Assembly: GCA_905250125.1 (NCBI GenBank)
Contig: CAJNOL010000812.1
Location: 1-64,000 of the forward strand
DNA length: 64,000 nt
Origin: Rotaria sordida
Taxonomy: Eukaryota; Rotifera; Eurotatoria; Philodinida; Philodinidae
Direction: 5' to 3'
Position 1 is the first letter of the stretch. Each line of letters starts with the position of its first letter. Made by a program: the position numbers and the translations under genes. Under the pieces are notes generated by a model that saw nothing but the letters and a program-made list of their open reading frames with translations, was not told where the DNA came from and did no database searches. Shown here one piece after another: positions 49,960 to 63,077 of this stretch.

Positions 49960-50225
49960 TCTTTTACGAAAGTGGGGATGGGTCGATCTTTCCATAGGGA
50001 AGGTGCAGGGAAAAATGAGTATTTTTGCAATAACTCAGGAAGGGCTCGACCAATCCTTCTCATCTTCGAACTCGACCGAGATATTGTTAAGACTGAACTG
50101 TGTAGAAAATTTCATCGCGATCGGACTCTCCTTTCGAAAGTTATCGTGTTAACGGCCGGACGGACGGCCGGACGGCCGGACACACTGACCGATTCTAGAG
50201 TGTACTCACTTTTTGAGTACACAAT
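49960..50225. repeat. Repeat with GGCCGGAC array, probably the end of a transposon
   Basis: The block holds AATAACTCAGGAAGGGCTCG, then a GC-rich stretch with GGACGGCCGGACGGCCGGAC (50159-50178), then GTGTACTCACTTTTTGAGTACAC (a hairpin near 50199-50221). This layout is common at the ends of invertebrate DNA elements. I cannot name the family from sequence alone. Confidence 0.45.
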
Positions 50226-53200
50226 AAACTTAGATAGACGAAATAATTTTCTTTTGTTTAAAAACAATTAAAATTCCTAATTTTTATTATCATTAAGAAA
50301 ACATTACACGTACGTGTTACTTTTTAATTCTTTAGAGTATTCATTTTTTTTTCTTGTTTTCTTATTGATATTCTAATGTATGCATGAATGAATTCTTCTG
50401 CGTTGATAATGAGAAAATTATATTCGAAAATACTTTTATCAAATAAGCAAATCAACATATATCTTTCGTCGCAATAGAAGCCCTTGAGGCCTTCTATAAT
50501 ATTCAAGTATTCATAAATTTTAGATATGATTTTAAGTGTGTTACCGAAAAGCAAACTCTCATCACATCATGATATTACAAGCAGAAGAAATATAAATATG
50601 TTAATGTCCAAATATCTGTTCTCAGACAATATGGCAGAGATTATGATCTCAGACATCGATGAACAATAAAAATGATTTCTAGAAATTATTCTTATGCATG
50701 AGTATTTGATGAGATAGAAGCTCCGAGGGAGTGATGCTTCTAATACGAGGAGGGAATAGTTTATTAATTTTTTTTTTTTGAGTATTAAATTCCAAGAGAA
50801 GATATTTATTATTCTCAGGAATGTCCTGAGAAGATTGATGATTGAGGAAGTTGATTGGAAGATTTTTGCTAAATTTCATCGAATTTTAAAAGGAAAAGAT
50901 TAAATGTTCTTCTTGTTGATTAATAAACTAAAAAACAAAAAAAGAAAATTATTCAAGAGTGGAAGGGATTCATTCTTGATTACTCTACCATAGAGAATAC
51001 ATAATCTAAAAAATTCTTTATTGTTTTTCTTTAAAATATTACTCAATAAAACTTTTCAATATTATCTATAAATCAAATTAAACTCGAAGATAAATAAATA
51101 TTGATAGACAATAGTACTCAAATATACCTAACCTTGGATATTCTTTCATTTGTTTTTTTTTCTTATCGAAATTTATTTCCATATACTAAATGTCAATTGA
51201 GAGTACTTGTGAACTTTATAACTTTCTAGATGCAATTAATATTAAATATAATTTAAAATACGTATATTAAATTAGTTAGTTATTTTCATCTTTTTCGCAC
51301 GTAAAAAAAAACAAATGGGTTAATATAGTAGGTTAGATAAAAAAAGAAGCTTGCATTTTTTATAAGCTATTGATAAGCAATGACGTCGCAAATAATTCAA
51401 AATTAACTCTGATCTTTTCATGAGTCATATTAGTTCGACATTATCATTTTTCTTTATTCTCAAAATATATTCATAGGAAAAGAAAGAAAAGCATAATATT
51501 TCTATTGACATGCGCAAATGATTTAAAGTCTTTTTTAACTTCATTATGATGAAATATTATTGTTTCATACAAACTCGTCAATGCATGACCTTCTTTTTTC
51601 TTTTTTTATTCATTCATTCAATCACAAAATAATAATAATAATAATTGCAATATGTGACTAAGTGTCCATGAGAAATTTTGTTTAATTGAAAGAAAAAACC
51701 GGAAAATTTGTACAAATTTTCCGTGAATATTATGATTAATATTCAAACTCATATTCATTTGATCATGAATGATTAGTAATATGAGTCATTATATAAATAT
51801 TACCGATGCCTTACTTATTTTATTGATATTTTATATTTCGCAAAAATAATTATTTAGGAAAAAAAAAACAAATATTATCATTTATTAAGATCAGACAATC
51901 ATGTCGATATTATAAATGATTAATGAACATTGTCATTTATTCGAACATGAATTAATAGGTCTAATAAAAGTGAAAAACAATATGAAAACATAAAGTCATA
52001 AAAAGTTTGACTAACACAAAATCATTCGTTGTTTGTGATTCAAGTAATCAACAAATATCTTCATAGGACACTAGTTTTTCATTGATTCTATACAAGTTGC
52101 ACGGTTCCCTCTGAATTTACATTACATGCCTATTTCTTTCTATCAATCGATTGCTGAATCATTAGTTTCAACTGTTTGCACAATTGCATCATTCAAGTCT
52201 ACACAACTGTATACATCAAATTTTCAATGAAAAATAGTCATAATAATATTGTTTCTAAGAAAAATATTTTTTTTATTATGTATTGATGAAAAAAATTTTT
52301 TTAATTTCTAATTTTTCAAAGAAGAGAACTCTGAAAATATTGAACCGATTCGAATATTTCCATTAGAAATAATATCATATTCGTTTTTATCAAAACGATC
52401 ATGAATCAAATAGAATGTTGTTAGATACACTTATTTCAATGACATCGTATATTATATGATACTTGAATTTGACAAAATAATGACATAAATGTGAATTTTT
52501 CATTTGTGTAAATCTTAGTTTCTATTGATTCATCTTGTTTGAACAATGATGAAATATTTCGATTCATAGAAATGCTCTACTTTTTTTCTGTAGTTTTTTT
52601 TTTATGATAATGGTTACTTGTTTGTCAAGTAGAAGTAACTGGTGTCCATAGAAACATGCCTATTGTAATTTAATAGCAGCACATAAAGAATATTTTCTTA
52701 TAATAATCATAATTTTGTTTGAAAATATTAAACATAATATGCATATATTTTGAATCATACCTTTTGTATATGAGAATATGCCTAATTAAGCTTTTCAATT
52801 CGATCGAGATTTTTCTATCATAGGATACTGTAAAAAAATTTTCTTTCATATTTCTCTATGACAATTTGATTCAATGCAAATGAAGAGTAATGTACTAAAA
52901 ACAAAAAAAAACATTTTTTTGGTATTCTTTCGCCCACTATTGAATTGCTGACTCAATAATTGGGCGCAATGTCCAAATAATTATTGAAGTACTGTATTTT
53001 TTTAAGCGACAAAAAAAAATTCAAGTGTAGTGAAGTATAGGTATGAAGTGTGAAATGGGTAAAACGAAAAAAAAAAAGAAAATGAAGCAACAGCATCAGA
53101 CAAATAAATTATTTTTCTACGTTTTTAAATAAGCGCCCTTCACGTTGTTGCCCCATTACGTTTTTGTCACTCTCCAAGTGAGTATATATCATACATAGAG

Positions 53201-53455
53201 AACAACCGTATATAGTCACTTATTATCGCTCTCGTCACCATTTACCTCTTACACATCTGATTCTTCTAGAAGTAAGTATACGAGCGAACAAGAAGAAAAA
53301 ATAAGGTATTAATGATGACGTTATCGAACAAGCGAAGAGAGAATTTTTTTTCTTTTTTCTTTTCTTATATTCTTTGATATCGATTTATGAGTGGGATGAA
53401 TAAGGAAAGAAAGCCTAAACAATCGTTTGTTTTTTTGTGTTATTTATAATTATTC

Positions 53456-53478
53456 CATATATATATATATATATATGT
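53456..53478. repeat. (TA)n microsatellite
   Basis: A TA dinucleotide run of about 22 bases. A similar run forms a hairpin at about 57567-57586 (ACTATATA...TATAGT). Confidence 0.8.
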
Positions 53479-54605
53479 ATAGGATCAATAAGTAAAACAA
53501 CGTCATCAAATTACGCAAACCTATCATTAGCACAAGTTATATAATCGATTAAATAATAAACAAATAAATTTTGTACTTTAGCAATAATATCATAGGACAA
53601 CTGAGGTCTATTGTACTTAGAAGCGAATGTTTTTTTCAGAGAAAAATCTGTATTTAGAGGTAATCTGTTACAATTTTAATAATATTCTGACTCATTTGTA
53701 TAGACCAATTATTTAAAGAAATACAAGTCATAAACAAAAGCAAAACTCAAATTGACTTTTTTTTTGTTAATCTTAAGGTCTTTATTTTTATAATGGTAGT
53801 CACTTATGATTATCAAAAGCATATTATGTATACTTCAAATTATTCTCTCAAAGAAATATGACACGATATTATTTTATAAGAATCAGGTGATGCTTAAACT
53901 TTCAAAAAGATTTCTTTGTAGAAAAAAGAAAAGGGGTGCACAGAGATATAGGAGAAACAAACACTCGAAAATTATCGCTATCAACCTCGTTCCTAAAAAG
54001 CTTTATACTTGCCTTATCAAGCAAATATTTGCAAAAAACCTTGGATTTTTTTATAATCAACAAAGTTTTATTCAAGTAAGAATATCATCTAGATAATAAA
54101 TGTCATTGTAGTCTATAGATAGTTTACAGCTATTTTCATTGCATCCTTAAAGAAGTCTAATATAATTCTTTCTTTTTCTTTTAAAGTCTAAAATACAATG
54201 TGTATCTAACGACATCTATTATAAATTAATTTTTAATATTGAGATAATTAAAGATAGAAACAAATCTTTTTTACGTTTGTAAATTAAAAATAGTTTTATA
54301 TGATTAATAATTGTATAAAAATAGGAAAAAAAAAATACTTATTAGTTTTATTTATTTTCTCTTTCTTCTTTGCCCTTGATACCTATATATATTGTGTCAG
54401 CTTTGTAGTAAACAAATAAACATGTCAAAAAAAGAAGAAAAAAAGAGCGAAACTTGATAAGCTACAGAAAGAAAAAAAAAAATCCATTTTTATAATAATA
54501 ATAACAATTCCAATGTGAGTAATAAATGAAATAAAAAAAAAAAAAAAGAAAAATTTCTAAGTTTATATTTTTTAATACTTCATTTTGTTTTTTTTCATGC
54601 AAGGT

Positions 54606-56276
54606 ATGAGTCGTATTTATAATGATTATGTTTTGGCAGAAAAAACAATGAATACATTTACAAACATTGATAAATCTACAAAGACTACAACAACTAAAAG
54701 AGCACCATTAACAAAAGCATACAGTTGTTCTGATGCATTACCATCAAATTCAACTGATCATTGTGCATTTATAACACCGACACAATTTGTTGAATTAGTT
54801 CATAATTCTAATGCACAAAAAATGCCTATACTTGATTGTCGTTCACAAATGGATTTCGGTTGTGAACGTATACGTTCATCACATAATATAAATTGTCGAA
54901 CGAAAATTATGGCAAGAAAATTAACTTCAAAACGTTTAGAAGATATTGAACCAAATTTATCATCATCATTAAGTAATTCTGATACAGTTATTCTATATGA
55001 TCAATCAACTGATTTACGAGCAGAAGAAAAAATGAATTCTCTTCCGATTAATCTTGTTGTACAAGCAGCACAAAAATCAAATAAAAAGGTTCAAATTATT
55101 CAAGGTAGAACAAAAAAAAAAAAACATGAAATTTATGTTTAGTAAAAAAAAAATTTTTTATAGGAGGTTTAGATGCTGTTAAAACAGAATATCCAGATTT
55201 TATTGAATGTCCAACGGGAACATTCAAAGATGAACAAGATCTTACTCCCCCACCACCAAGTCCCGATGCAATTGATAAAGAAAATGTTGTTATGACAGAA
55301 ATTTTACCACATATATTTGTTGGTATGTATGAATTATAAGAAAAAAGAAAAAATTTTTTTGCATAATTATATGATTAAATTTAGAAAAAGAAAAGAAACA
55401 GAATTTTCATGAAAATTAATTAAAGCCAAAAGAATATGAAACGACGTAAAAAAACAGAAGACATAAAGAAAAAAAGAATCCATTGGTTGAAGTGCGCATT
55501 ATTAACTGACTCACTATGAAAACATTGAGTAATTGAAGGTTGAAGGATAAGATAAAGAAAAAAGGTTTTTTATTGAAGTCCAATGTTATATGATATGAAA
55601 GCCAAAAGCAAAATAATATTTTAATTAATAAAAATAAAAGATATATGATATAAATATATTTTTTTTTTAGGTAATATTCTCGATGCACAAACTTGTGATC
55701 GTTTAATTCAGAATGGTATTACACATATTGTTAATTGTACACCTGATTTACCTTTTTATTGGGAAAAGAAATATGAATATATGCGAGTAGATATACTCGA
55801 TTCACCATCACAAAATATTCGTAAACATTTCGAAGATTTTATATCATTTATCGGTAAGTTTTATTTTTATTTTTTGTCTTTCATTATATCGAAATTTAGA
55901 TAATGCTTTACGTATAAAAACAAATAATGTTCTTGTTCATTGTTCGGCTGGTATCAGTCGTAGTCCAACATTAGTACTTGCTTATATGATGAAAAAAAAT
56001 CGTTGGACATTAGATGAAGCATTTGATAAAATGCGTAAATTACGTCAAATAGTTGATCCAAATGTAAGTTTTATTATTCAATTAAGAGAATGGGAAAAAT
56101 ATATTATGACAACCATAACAACAACACCATCAACATCAACAGACATGAATGATGATAATTCAGGGATAAATAACAGTAATAGCACAAGGTCAACATCAAA
56201 TGCATATTGTGGTTCATCTTCAAAAAATAAAACAGATACAAAAACATGTACCGATTCTGCTATTATTGTTAATTAA
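54606..56276 (+). CDS. Dual-specificity MAP-kinase phosphatase with rhodanese-like domain
   Basis: This enzyme should remove phosphate from the Thr and Tyr of the MAP-kinase activation loop. Four exons join in phase: 54606-55104, 55164-55322, 55671-55853 and 55900-56276 (405 residues); an ATG three codons upstream (54597) is equally possible. A rhodanese-like (CH2) domain spans about 55-190, with ILDCRSQMDF and an Arg/Lys-rich IRSSHNINCRTKIMARKL stretch that fits a kinase-docking motif. The catalytic domain (about 207-355) has ILPHIFVGN, the likely general acid Asp263 in VDILDSPSQN, and the signature loop HCSAGISRS with Cys295 and Arg301. The tail is T/S/N-rich. The catalytic domain most resembles the DUSP6/7/9 and DUSP10 groups; I could not choose one. 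All three introns are phase 1. Confidence 0.92.
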
Positions 56277-59138
56277 TTAAATATACTCTACTTTTCTAAT
56301 GTGTCTTTATCTCAAGAACAATCAACATCAGCAAATAAATAGCTGACAAAAAAAAAACAATGCAATTTTTCTTTTCATTTTTATTTTTAAAATATGTAAA
56401 TATTTACTAATGGTTATATCAATAGAAAATTGAAAAGGTGTTTATCATCTTTTCGACAAAAAACAAAAAAATTTATGTGTCATGTTTTATCATACGTATA
56501 TTTAGAATTGAGCAGCATTCGTTTTTGTTTTGTTTTTTTTTGTCTTCCAGTTTCATTTATTTTTTTTTATAATTTTGTGTTATTGTTTTCTTCTTGACTT
56601 TATATTGATCGATCTATTTTTGTATATTATTATCGTAGTGTAACGACTGAGCAAAATGCTATTACACTAACTATAAATTCTCTATAGACTCGCTTGGTTT
56701 ATATTCAATCATGTAGATGATATTCTTTATTTTTTTCGTTTTCTCGTTTTTTTTTTTTGTGTAATTTTTCTGCTCGAAGATAAATATATGATGATTACCA
56801 GCGAAAAAGGACCTGATGATACTCTCGTTTTTTTTACCTTTTTTTTTTGGTTGATAACGAAGGCCACAGTAAAACAAAGAGGAAGGGTTTGTCACGATAA
56901 ATTTGATATAATAAAAACAAAAAAAAGCAACGAAATTATACAGATGGAATTTCAATTCAAATAAGAAGGGTTATGAATAATTTTCGATAGAGATCTAAAC
57001 TTTGTGAATTGATATAAAACTTTATTCTATTTTCTTTTTTTTGTTTCGAGTCATTGCATTGGTTTATTTTATTATCCTATTAATTTATTAATGAAATTAA
57101 TAAAAGTATTAGAGATTTAATATATATTTAATTAGGAGAAAACGAACAATTATAAACGGCTTATATTATTATCGATAATTTTATATCACGAATTTGATCT
57201 TTTCTCATGCTATATTTACGTTAACGTTCATCGTACTTAATCTTTTTTTTTTTGTATTTCATTTGACAACTTGATAAATATGCATTCGTATTACTACTGT
57301 CAACTGTAAAGTATTTTTAATAAAAAACAAAAAAAAAACTATATTGAATCTTAATATCGTATTTGACTTTTTCACACGTAAGTTTCATTTATAAAAAAAA
57401 AATATATACTCTTATTAAAAACCTTTTTACCGATGATTTTTTTTTTCTTCGATATATTTTATGTATTATCAACTATACTTTATTTTTTGTTGTGCTTGAT
57501 TTTTTTTCATTTTATAATTACCATCACTCAATGATTGATTGTACTGATTGATACACCTAGAAAAAACTATATATATATATATATAGTTATATACATACTT
57601 GTTTTTTATGGTCATCAGTATTTGCTAAAAAGAAAATGACAGAGATATAATGAAGAAAAATGTACTGGATATATTTTCTCTTGACTTATCTAACCTATAT
57701 GGATGAAATACATTTCTTTATGCTAGAATAAATACTTTATGCATGAAATAACTTGCTACTTATCGTATTCGAACTGTCAACAACGAAATAAATATCGACA
57801 TGTACGAAAAAAAAATATGATATTAGTGAATATGACAATTATTAATTATGGTTATTTATTCAAATTTGAAGGTTACGATAAAAAAAAAAACACATTCAAA
57901 ATGCTCTTATCAACTTCAATAGCTATGATTTATTGGTTTTTTCAATAAATTTTAATTGATATATTAAAATACGTCTAAAGTAAATGATGAATATAACCTG
58001 GTCAGTTCAGTTAAGTTCAATTGTATACGATAAATTTTATATTGAAGGATAGTCGATAGTGTCCATTGAAGCGTATCTACATACGAGCAATGAAATAAAA
58101 TGAATAACGAAAAAATGAATGTCATACGACAGATAAGACAATGTCTGTGTATCCTTCTTCGCATGTCTAACTGCTTTTTTTTTAATTCGTCTGGACTTTT
58201 CTTTTGTTTTCATGTAACATTAAACAGTGATGGATGACAATCTTAATCCTTAAAAGAATGATAAGCGTTTTTTTTTCTCACATTCGTTTGATTATTCCCA
58301 TTGTCTTCATAATACAATAAAATATACTCAATAACCATATTTCATCCCATTTTTGTCCCTAGATCATTCAGTTTTAATTTATTCCTTACAATAAGAGAAA
58401 GAGAAAGAGAGAGAGAGAGAGAAGAAGGAGAATAACGAAAAAAAAAATCGAACAGTTTATTTTCTAACATGTAATTTGTTTAATGATGAACACAGGATAA
58501 GAAAGTTAAGTGAACATTTTTAAAAAAATTGTGTTTAATTTTTAATGATACTTCTTCTATACTACACTATACGATCACACATTTGATAGTCAATTTAACA
58601 TTTGATAATTTTTATGAAAAAAATCAGATTATACTATAGTATACATTTTTTTTATGCGCTTTTGTTTCGTTTTTTTTGTACTTGAACTTGTCTTTCTTCG
58701 AACTTTTGTTAATGATAAATATGTTCTTGACATCGATGTTCAATGACTTGGATATATAGATGCTTTAATCGAAATAAGCATTGAAATTCATTGTATATCG
58801 ATGTTGAAGAGTATGTAAATTCATAAACCTAAGTTCTTCGTATTAAAAATATTCATTTAGATTTTATAATATTATATGAAAATGAAAAACGTTAAATAAT
58901 GTTATTTATTATAAATATTTATCGTTTCTCATATTTCTCTTTCGTAGTAATTCAGGTCAAATTAGGATATGATCTTAGTAAGATAGTGTGAGAATGCAAT
59001 GAGTGTGAAACTCAATTAGAACGAATCATATCATGATGAGACACATACAAGAAATGAAATGAACGAAATTCAAATCAAATTTGCTTATCTGTTTGATAAA
59101 TGTAATAGACTTTTTTTTTCTTATCACTTTTGTAGAAT
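56277..59138. other. Intergenic region; no gene seen
   Basis: AT-rich sequence with long A and T runs, a TA hairpin near 57567-57586 and a GA microsatellite at 58395-58431. The open frames here (56671-56955, 57363-57551, 57739-57948, 57964-58164) are low complexity. An acceptor-like TTTTGTAG at 59128-59135 lies four bases before the next start codon. Confidence 0.55.
58395..58431. repeat. (GA)n microsatellite
   Basis: A purine run GAGAAAGAGAAAGAGAGAGA continuing as GA repeats, about 37 bases long. Confidence 0.85.
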
Positions 59139-62100
59139 ATGTTCAACAAAATACAACACGGTTCGATGCAACAATCAAAACATTCTAAACATCATAATGA
59201 TTATCAACATCATCATCATCATCGTCATCGTCATCATCATCGATCAAAACGATCATCGCCTATACCGATCAATGGTGATAATACTGATCAATATTTATAT
59301 CATAATGGTTATCATCAAACAACTATTCCAACTCCAATACCATTACCATTATCACCAATGATTCAATGCTCCGCTTATTTTATTCATCGACTTGACTTAG
59401 ATAATTATACGGTAAATACATTAAGACAAACAGTTGATAGAATTGTATCAGGACCAAAATCAAAAGGTTAGTAAAAAACAAAAAAAAACAATAAGCGACA
59501 AATATTTTTTTGTTTATTGTCTTCATAACAACAATTCAAAACAAAAAATAAATAAATTGTATATTTATCATAGGATTGAAAGTAAAATTATCTTTGCCAG
59601 ATGATGGTTTAATTATTGATAATATACCTGATCCAAATCAATCATGGATGTATAAAAGATCTGAATTATTATATTTTTGGTATGATTCACATTATTTAAA
59701 TATAGTTGTTATCATAACAAATAATCGTTCATCTTATCATGCAACTGGACTTTATTCAGCATCAATATTTCGTTTACGTGGAAATGAATCAGTTCAATTA
59801 TTTATTCAACGAGCACAAGAATTTTTTGCTCATTTATCAGCATTTCCTATGTCAAAAAGTAGTTCAAAAATATTACCTACACAAGGAATTTCTGTAGATA
59901 ATTGGATAACTGATAATGGTAAAATAAAACGTAAAGATAGAACTAAACATCATTCAATAACAAGAAAAGAACCAGATATTGAATTAACTCGTTCATTACA
60001 AACAAGTCCTGTTCGTGCAACTTCAAGAACAGAATTTGAACCTGAAAAATTAAAAACAACAGATTCAAGTTTAAATCTATATAATCATCGAACATTTAAT
60101 GAAACACCAATGTTAAATGATGCACAAATAGCAAATTTAATGAAATTTGATAATAATTATAATCATATCAATGACAATAATATATTATCACCATCAAATA
60201 ATAATATTAATAATAATAATAATATTTCAGGTGATTTAGTTGCTGTATTAATACGTGAATTAAAAGAATTACGAACTGAAATAGCTGAATTAAAATTCGA
60301 AGCAAGATATACACCAGTACATACAACAATGGCTAGTCCACCATTTATTTTTGATGGTATAAAAGAAAGTTTAAATTCATCACCATCATTTGTTAAATTA
60401 CGATTACATTCAGATATTGATGCTGAAACACAAACTGATTTTGGTTTAATGAATCATCAACAACAAGAATTTTCAAATAAAAATAAAACTTCAATAACAA
60501 ATACAAAAAAAAAGGAACGTTCAAATAAAACAATTAATAGATATATATCTTCAAATAATATTGAAACTAATCAACAAGGTAAATTATTTTTTATTTTGAA
60601 TTATTATTCATTTAACCAAACAAATACCAACGATAGTTTGATACTTAAACATTCAGCCATTATCAGGACATTTTCGGGTTGAAATGTTCTTCCAAAATTA
60701 TAATTTTATTTTCAAGAATAGAAATTTTGAAAGTCATTCTTCTAGATATGTAAGGCTGCTGTCAGAATAAAGAAATGCTTATTTGAACTTTTAAAGTTTA
60801 CGATTCCTAAGAATGTTTTTATTCATTTTTCTTATCTAAAAAACTTCTCAATATAGAAAATTTTATCCACAGTCACCACTAGAGCCAATCGTGCCCAAGA
60901 TTTTTGATCGCTTAAATTTTTTGGATTCAAGCACGATGATAAATCAGTTCTGATAGATATATTCAAAAAGTGTTTCATTGTTCGTTTTTTGTCTTCATAA
61001 AACGAACAAAATTTTGAAAAAATTCACAATGCATTGTAATGTATCAAAACTTTCTTCAGAGCTGGATTCGACTCGGACCTACTCGGGTCCGAGTCCTATT
61101 CGACAGGCTCTAGTCGCTACTATCGAATGGAAAAAGAAGTAATATTAAATATCATGGGGCTATATCTTTTCTTACGAAATAAGTCATTTCGACAAAACAC
61201 TAATTTCTATATTTAAACTCTTACAGATATTGTTGATATATATGATCACACATCATATATCAATAATGTCTCGTCTGGAGAAGAAATATGTGTCAAAATA
61301 GTTAGAATAAAACAATTACTCCGTGATTTTAAATAGTGTTTGATATTTTAATCTCACAAGAATTATACTAAGATAAATTTTGAATTCTTTTTATAGATCC
61401 AAAGTTGATGAATTTTTCTTCAACAAATGGTTCATCTAATGGAATAATTTCTTCATCTACAACACAAGATGAATATCGAACAAAAACAAATTTATTAAAA
61501 CCACGTGGTTTATTAAGACCATCTGAAAATGGTCATACTCATTCAAATAATTCGATATCCTCGAAAATATTCGATAAAAATCAAATAATATCAAATTCTA
61601 TTGAAGAAGATTCGTCTTTAAAAATGACATCTGTAACTGTTGAGAAAGAAATACCAAAACTTTTTCCTACGAAAGTTTATTCTGCTCCAATCGATGGAAA
61701 ATCTTCATTAACAATAAAACATAGTGATATTACAAATTTTCGTCCATCTCTAATAGGTACTGTTACACATCCGGAACATTTCTATGAAAATATACCTATT
61801 TCAATTAAAACGGATTCAAATCAAAATTTTTTTATTAATGGTAATAATCAAAAAGAAAAAACATCTCAACTTTATGTTAATATTACTAATGATCCTAATA
61901 CTGAACTTCAACAACAATATCTTACACAATTATTTGGAACACAACGTGGATTATCATTACTTCTTCAACGACAATCAACATCATCTAATTCACCTTCACT
62001 TTCAGAAGAAGATAATTCTATAATACAAGATACAACATCAAATAATCATCAATATGGTCAACCAGTTGTTTTTGCTAATTATTTAACAAATCCATTATTT

Positions 62101-62421
62101 AATGTTGATAAAGAATTGTTAGCAAATACAATAGCTAATCAATTTGGTGTTGATTATAATTCACCATATTTATCACAACTTATTGCAAATCAACATTTAT
62201 TTGTTACAGATAAACGTACATTTGCTAATATGATTTGGCAAATAACACCTGAAGAAGAAGAAGCTCTATGTGCATCACCAATAACAATAGCATCAAATAT
62301 TATTATTAAAAATACATATGATTCAAATAATTCAATAGCTAAATCTATATTAAAATCAAATAGACATTCTCGTTCTATATCAAAAAAATCACGTATTACT
62401 TGGGATAATACATTAGAATAG
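59139..62421 (+). CDS. Probable PTB/PID-domain protein with coiled coil, otherwise unrecognised
   Basis: Three exons join in phase: 59139-59466, 59574-60578 and 61397-62421 (785 residues). The start is the ATG right after an acceptor-like TTTTGTAG, so an upstream non-coding exon or spliced leader is possible. Residues 22-39 are a His/Arg/Lys-rich stretch encoded by CAT repeats. Residues 75-200 fit a phosphotyrosine-binding-type fold by size and pattern: VNTLRQTVDRIV helix, LKVKLSLPDDGLIID strand, SELLYFWYDSHYLNIVVIIT, then SIFRLRGNESVQLFIQRAQEFF as the closing helix. This is inference from pattern, not a confirmed match. A short coiled coil (VLIRELKELRTEIAELKFEA) lies near 331-350. The C-terminal half is S/T/N-rich with a more ordered patch (NPLFNVDKELLANTIANQFG). 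The 818-base intron 60579-61396 carries a repeat. An adaptor role is plausible. Confidence 0.72.
60882..61123. repeat. Short inverted-repeat element in intron
   Basis: The ends CACCACTAGAGCC (near 60881) and GGCTCTAGTCGCT (near 61108) are inverses. Inner sequence TGTTCGTTTTTTGTCTTC against AAAACGAACA forms a hairpin near 60979-61010, and ACTCGGACCTACTCGGGTCC is a local palindrome. Similar CACGTTACTAGAGCCCATCGA sequence starts the block at 43307. Confidence 0.5.
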
Positions 62422-62870
62422 TTATCAATTTATAATAACTATCCATTTGTGTTATGTTTAGAAAATATTTTTGTTATGTCATTGAATAATTATCATTTTA
62501 ATATATAATATTTACTATGTAAAAATATTCTCAAATCTTTGTTTTTGTAAAACATGATCTAAAAAGAAATGCTGAAGTATATAGAGTAGAGATTTGCAAC
62601 TCTCATAGACCATAGCAAACGGTAGGTAAAGACTGTCACAGATGGCAGGAGAAGTTAGAAAGAGATAGTAACAAGAATCATCTGAATAATATTGAAAGTA
62701 AAAATGTCAAAAAAAAAAAGTTTTACTGTTTGAAATTATGAAAGTTCGAAGGTGTAGGCGTATGTAAAGAGAAGACCGATGATCACACTCTAATCTTTAT
62801 ATTTCTAACATTAAATTAAATCGTATTATTCTGATACGTTGTCTTTCGATTAATAAGGAAAGGTCTCCAG

Positions 62871-63077
62871 GTGTTACACGTCGTTTCGAATCTGATACAT
62901 GTTTTCAGTGAATACAATATCTCGTATAAAGGCTTTGTCTTCATGCTGAATCTTGAAGGAATAGTGTTTTATTTTTTCATTTTAGGACAATTTCGTCGGA
63001 ATTGGCGTCTACAGAAGGATAATAATCCAAAACATCGAAGTAATATTTGTAAAATAATTCATCAGCGATGTCCATGA
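62871..63077 (+). pseudogene. Tc1/mariner-type transposase fragment
   Basis: The frame contains NISYKGFVFMLNLEG ... FFILGQFRRNWRLQ followed by KDNNPKHRSNICKIIHQR. This fits the Tc1-family core: the SYKG-x-LEG segment, then the W-x-x-Q-x-D-N-x-P-K-H block around the second catalytic aspartate. It ends at TGA (63075-63077); the third acidic residue and the N-terminal DNA-binding part are absent. It is a dead fragment of an old insertion. Confidence 0.7.

Larger units (their letters stand above)
48383..54605. other. Intergenic region, 6.2 kb; repeats in the first third
   Basis: The first 1.9 kb holds a palindrome (48651-49388), a tandem duplication (49555-49745) and a GGCCGGAC-rich repeat (49960-50225). 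From 50300 to 54600 the sequence is AT-rich with homopolymers and a TA microsatellite. Minus-strand frames at 50324-50554 and 50679-50879 look slightly more protein-like than the rest but match nothing I know; 53806-54096 (plus) is basic and low complexity. The last kilobase should hold the promoter of the phosphatase gene. Confidence 0.5.

Noticed and set aside
53806-54096. 96-codon plus-strand frame upstream of the phosphatase gene
   Set aside because: Basic, low-complexity translation of AT-rich DNA with no splice or domain support.
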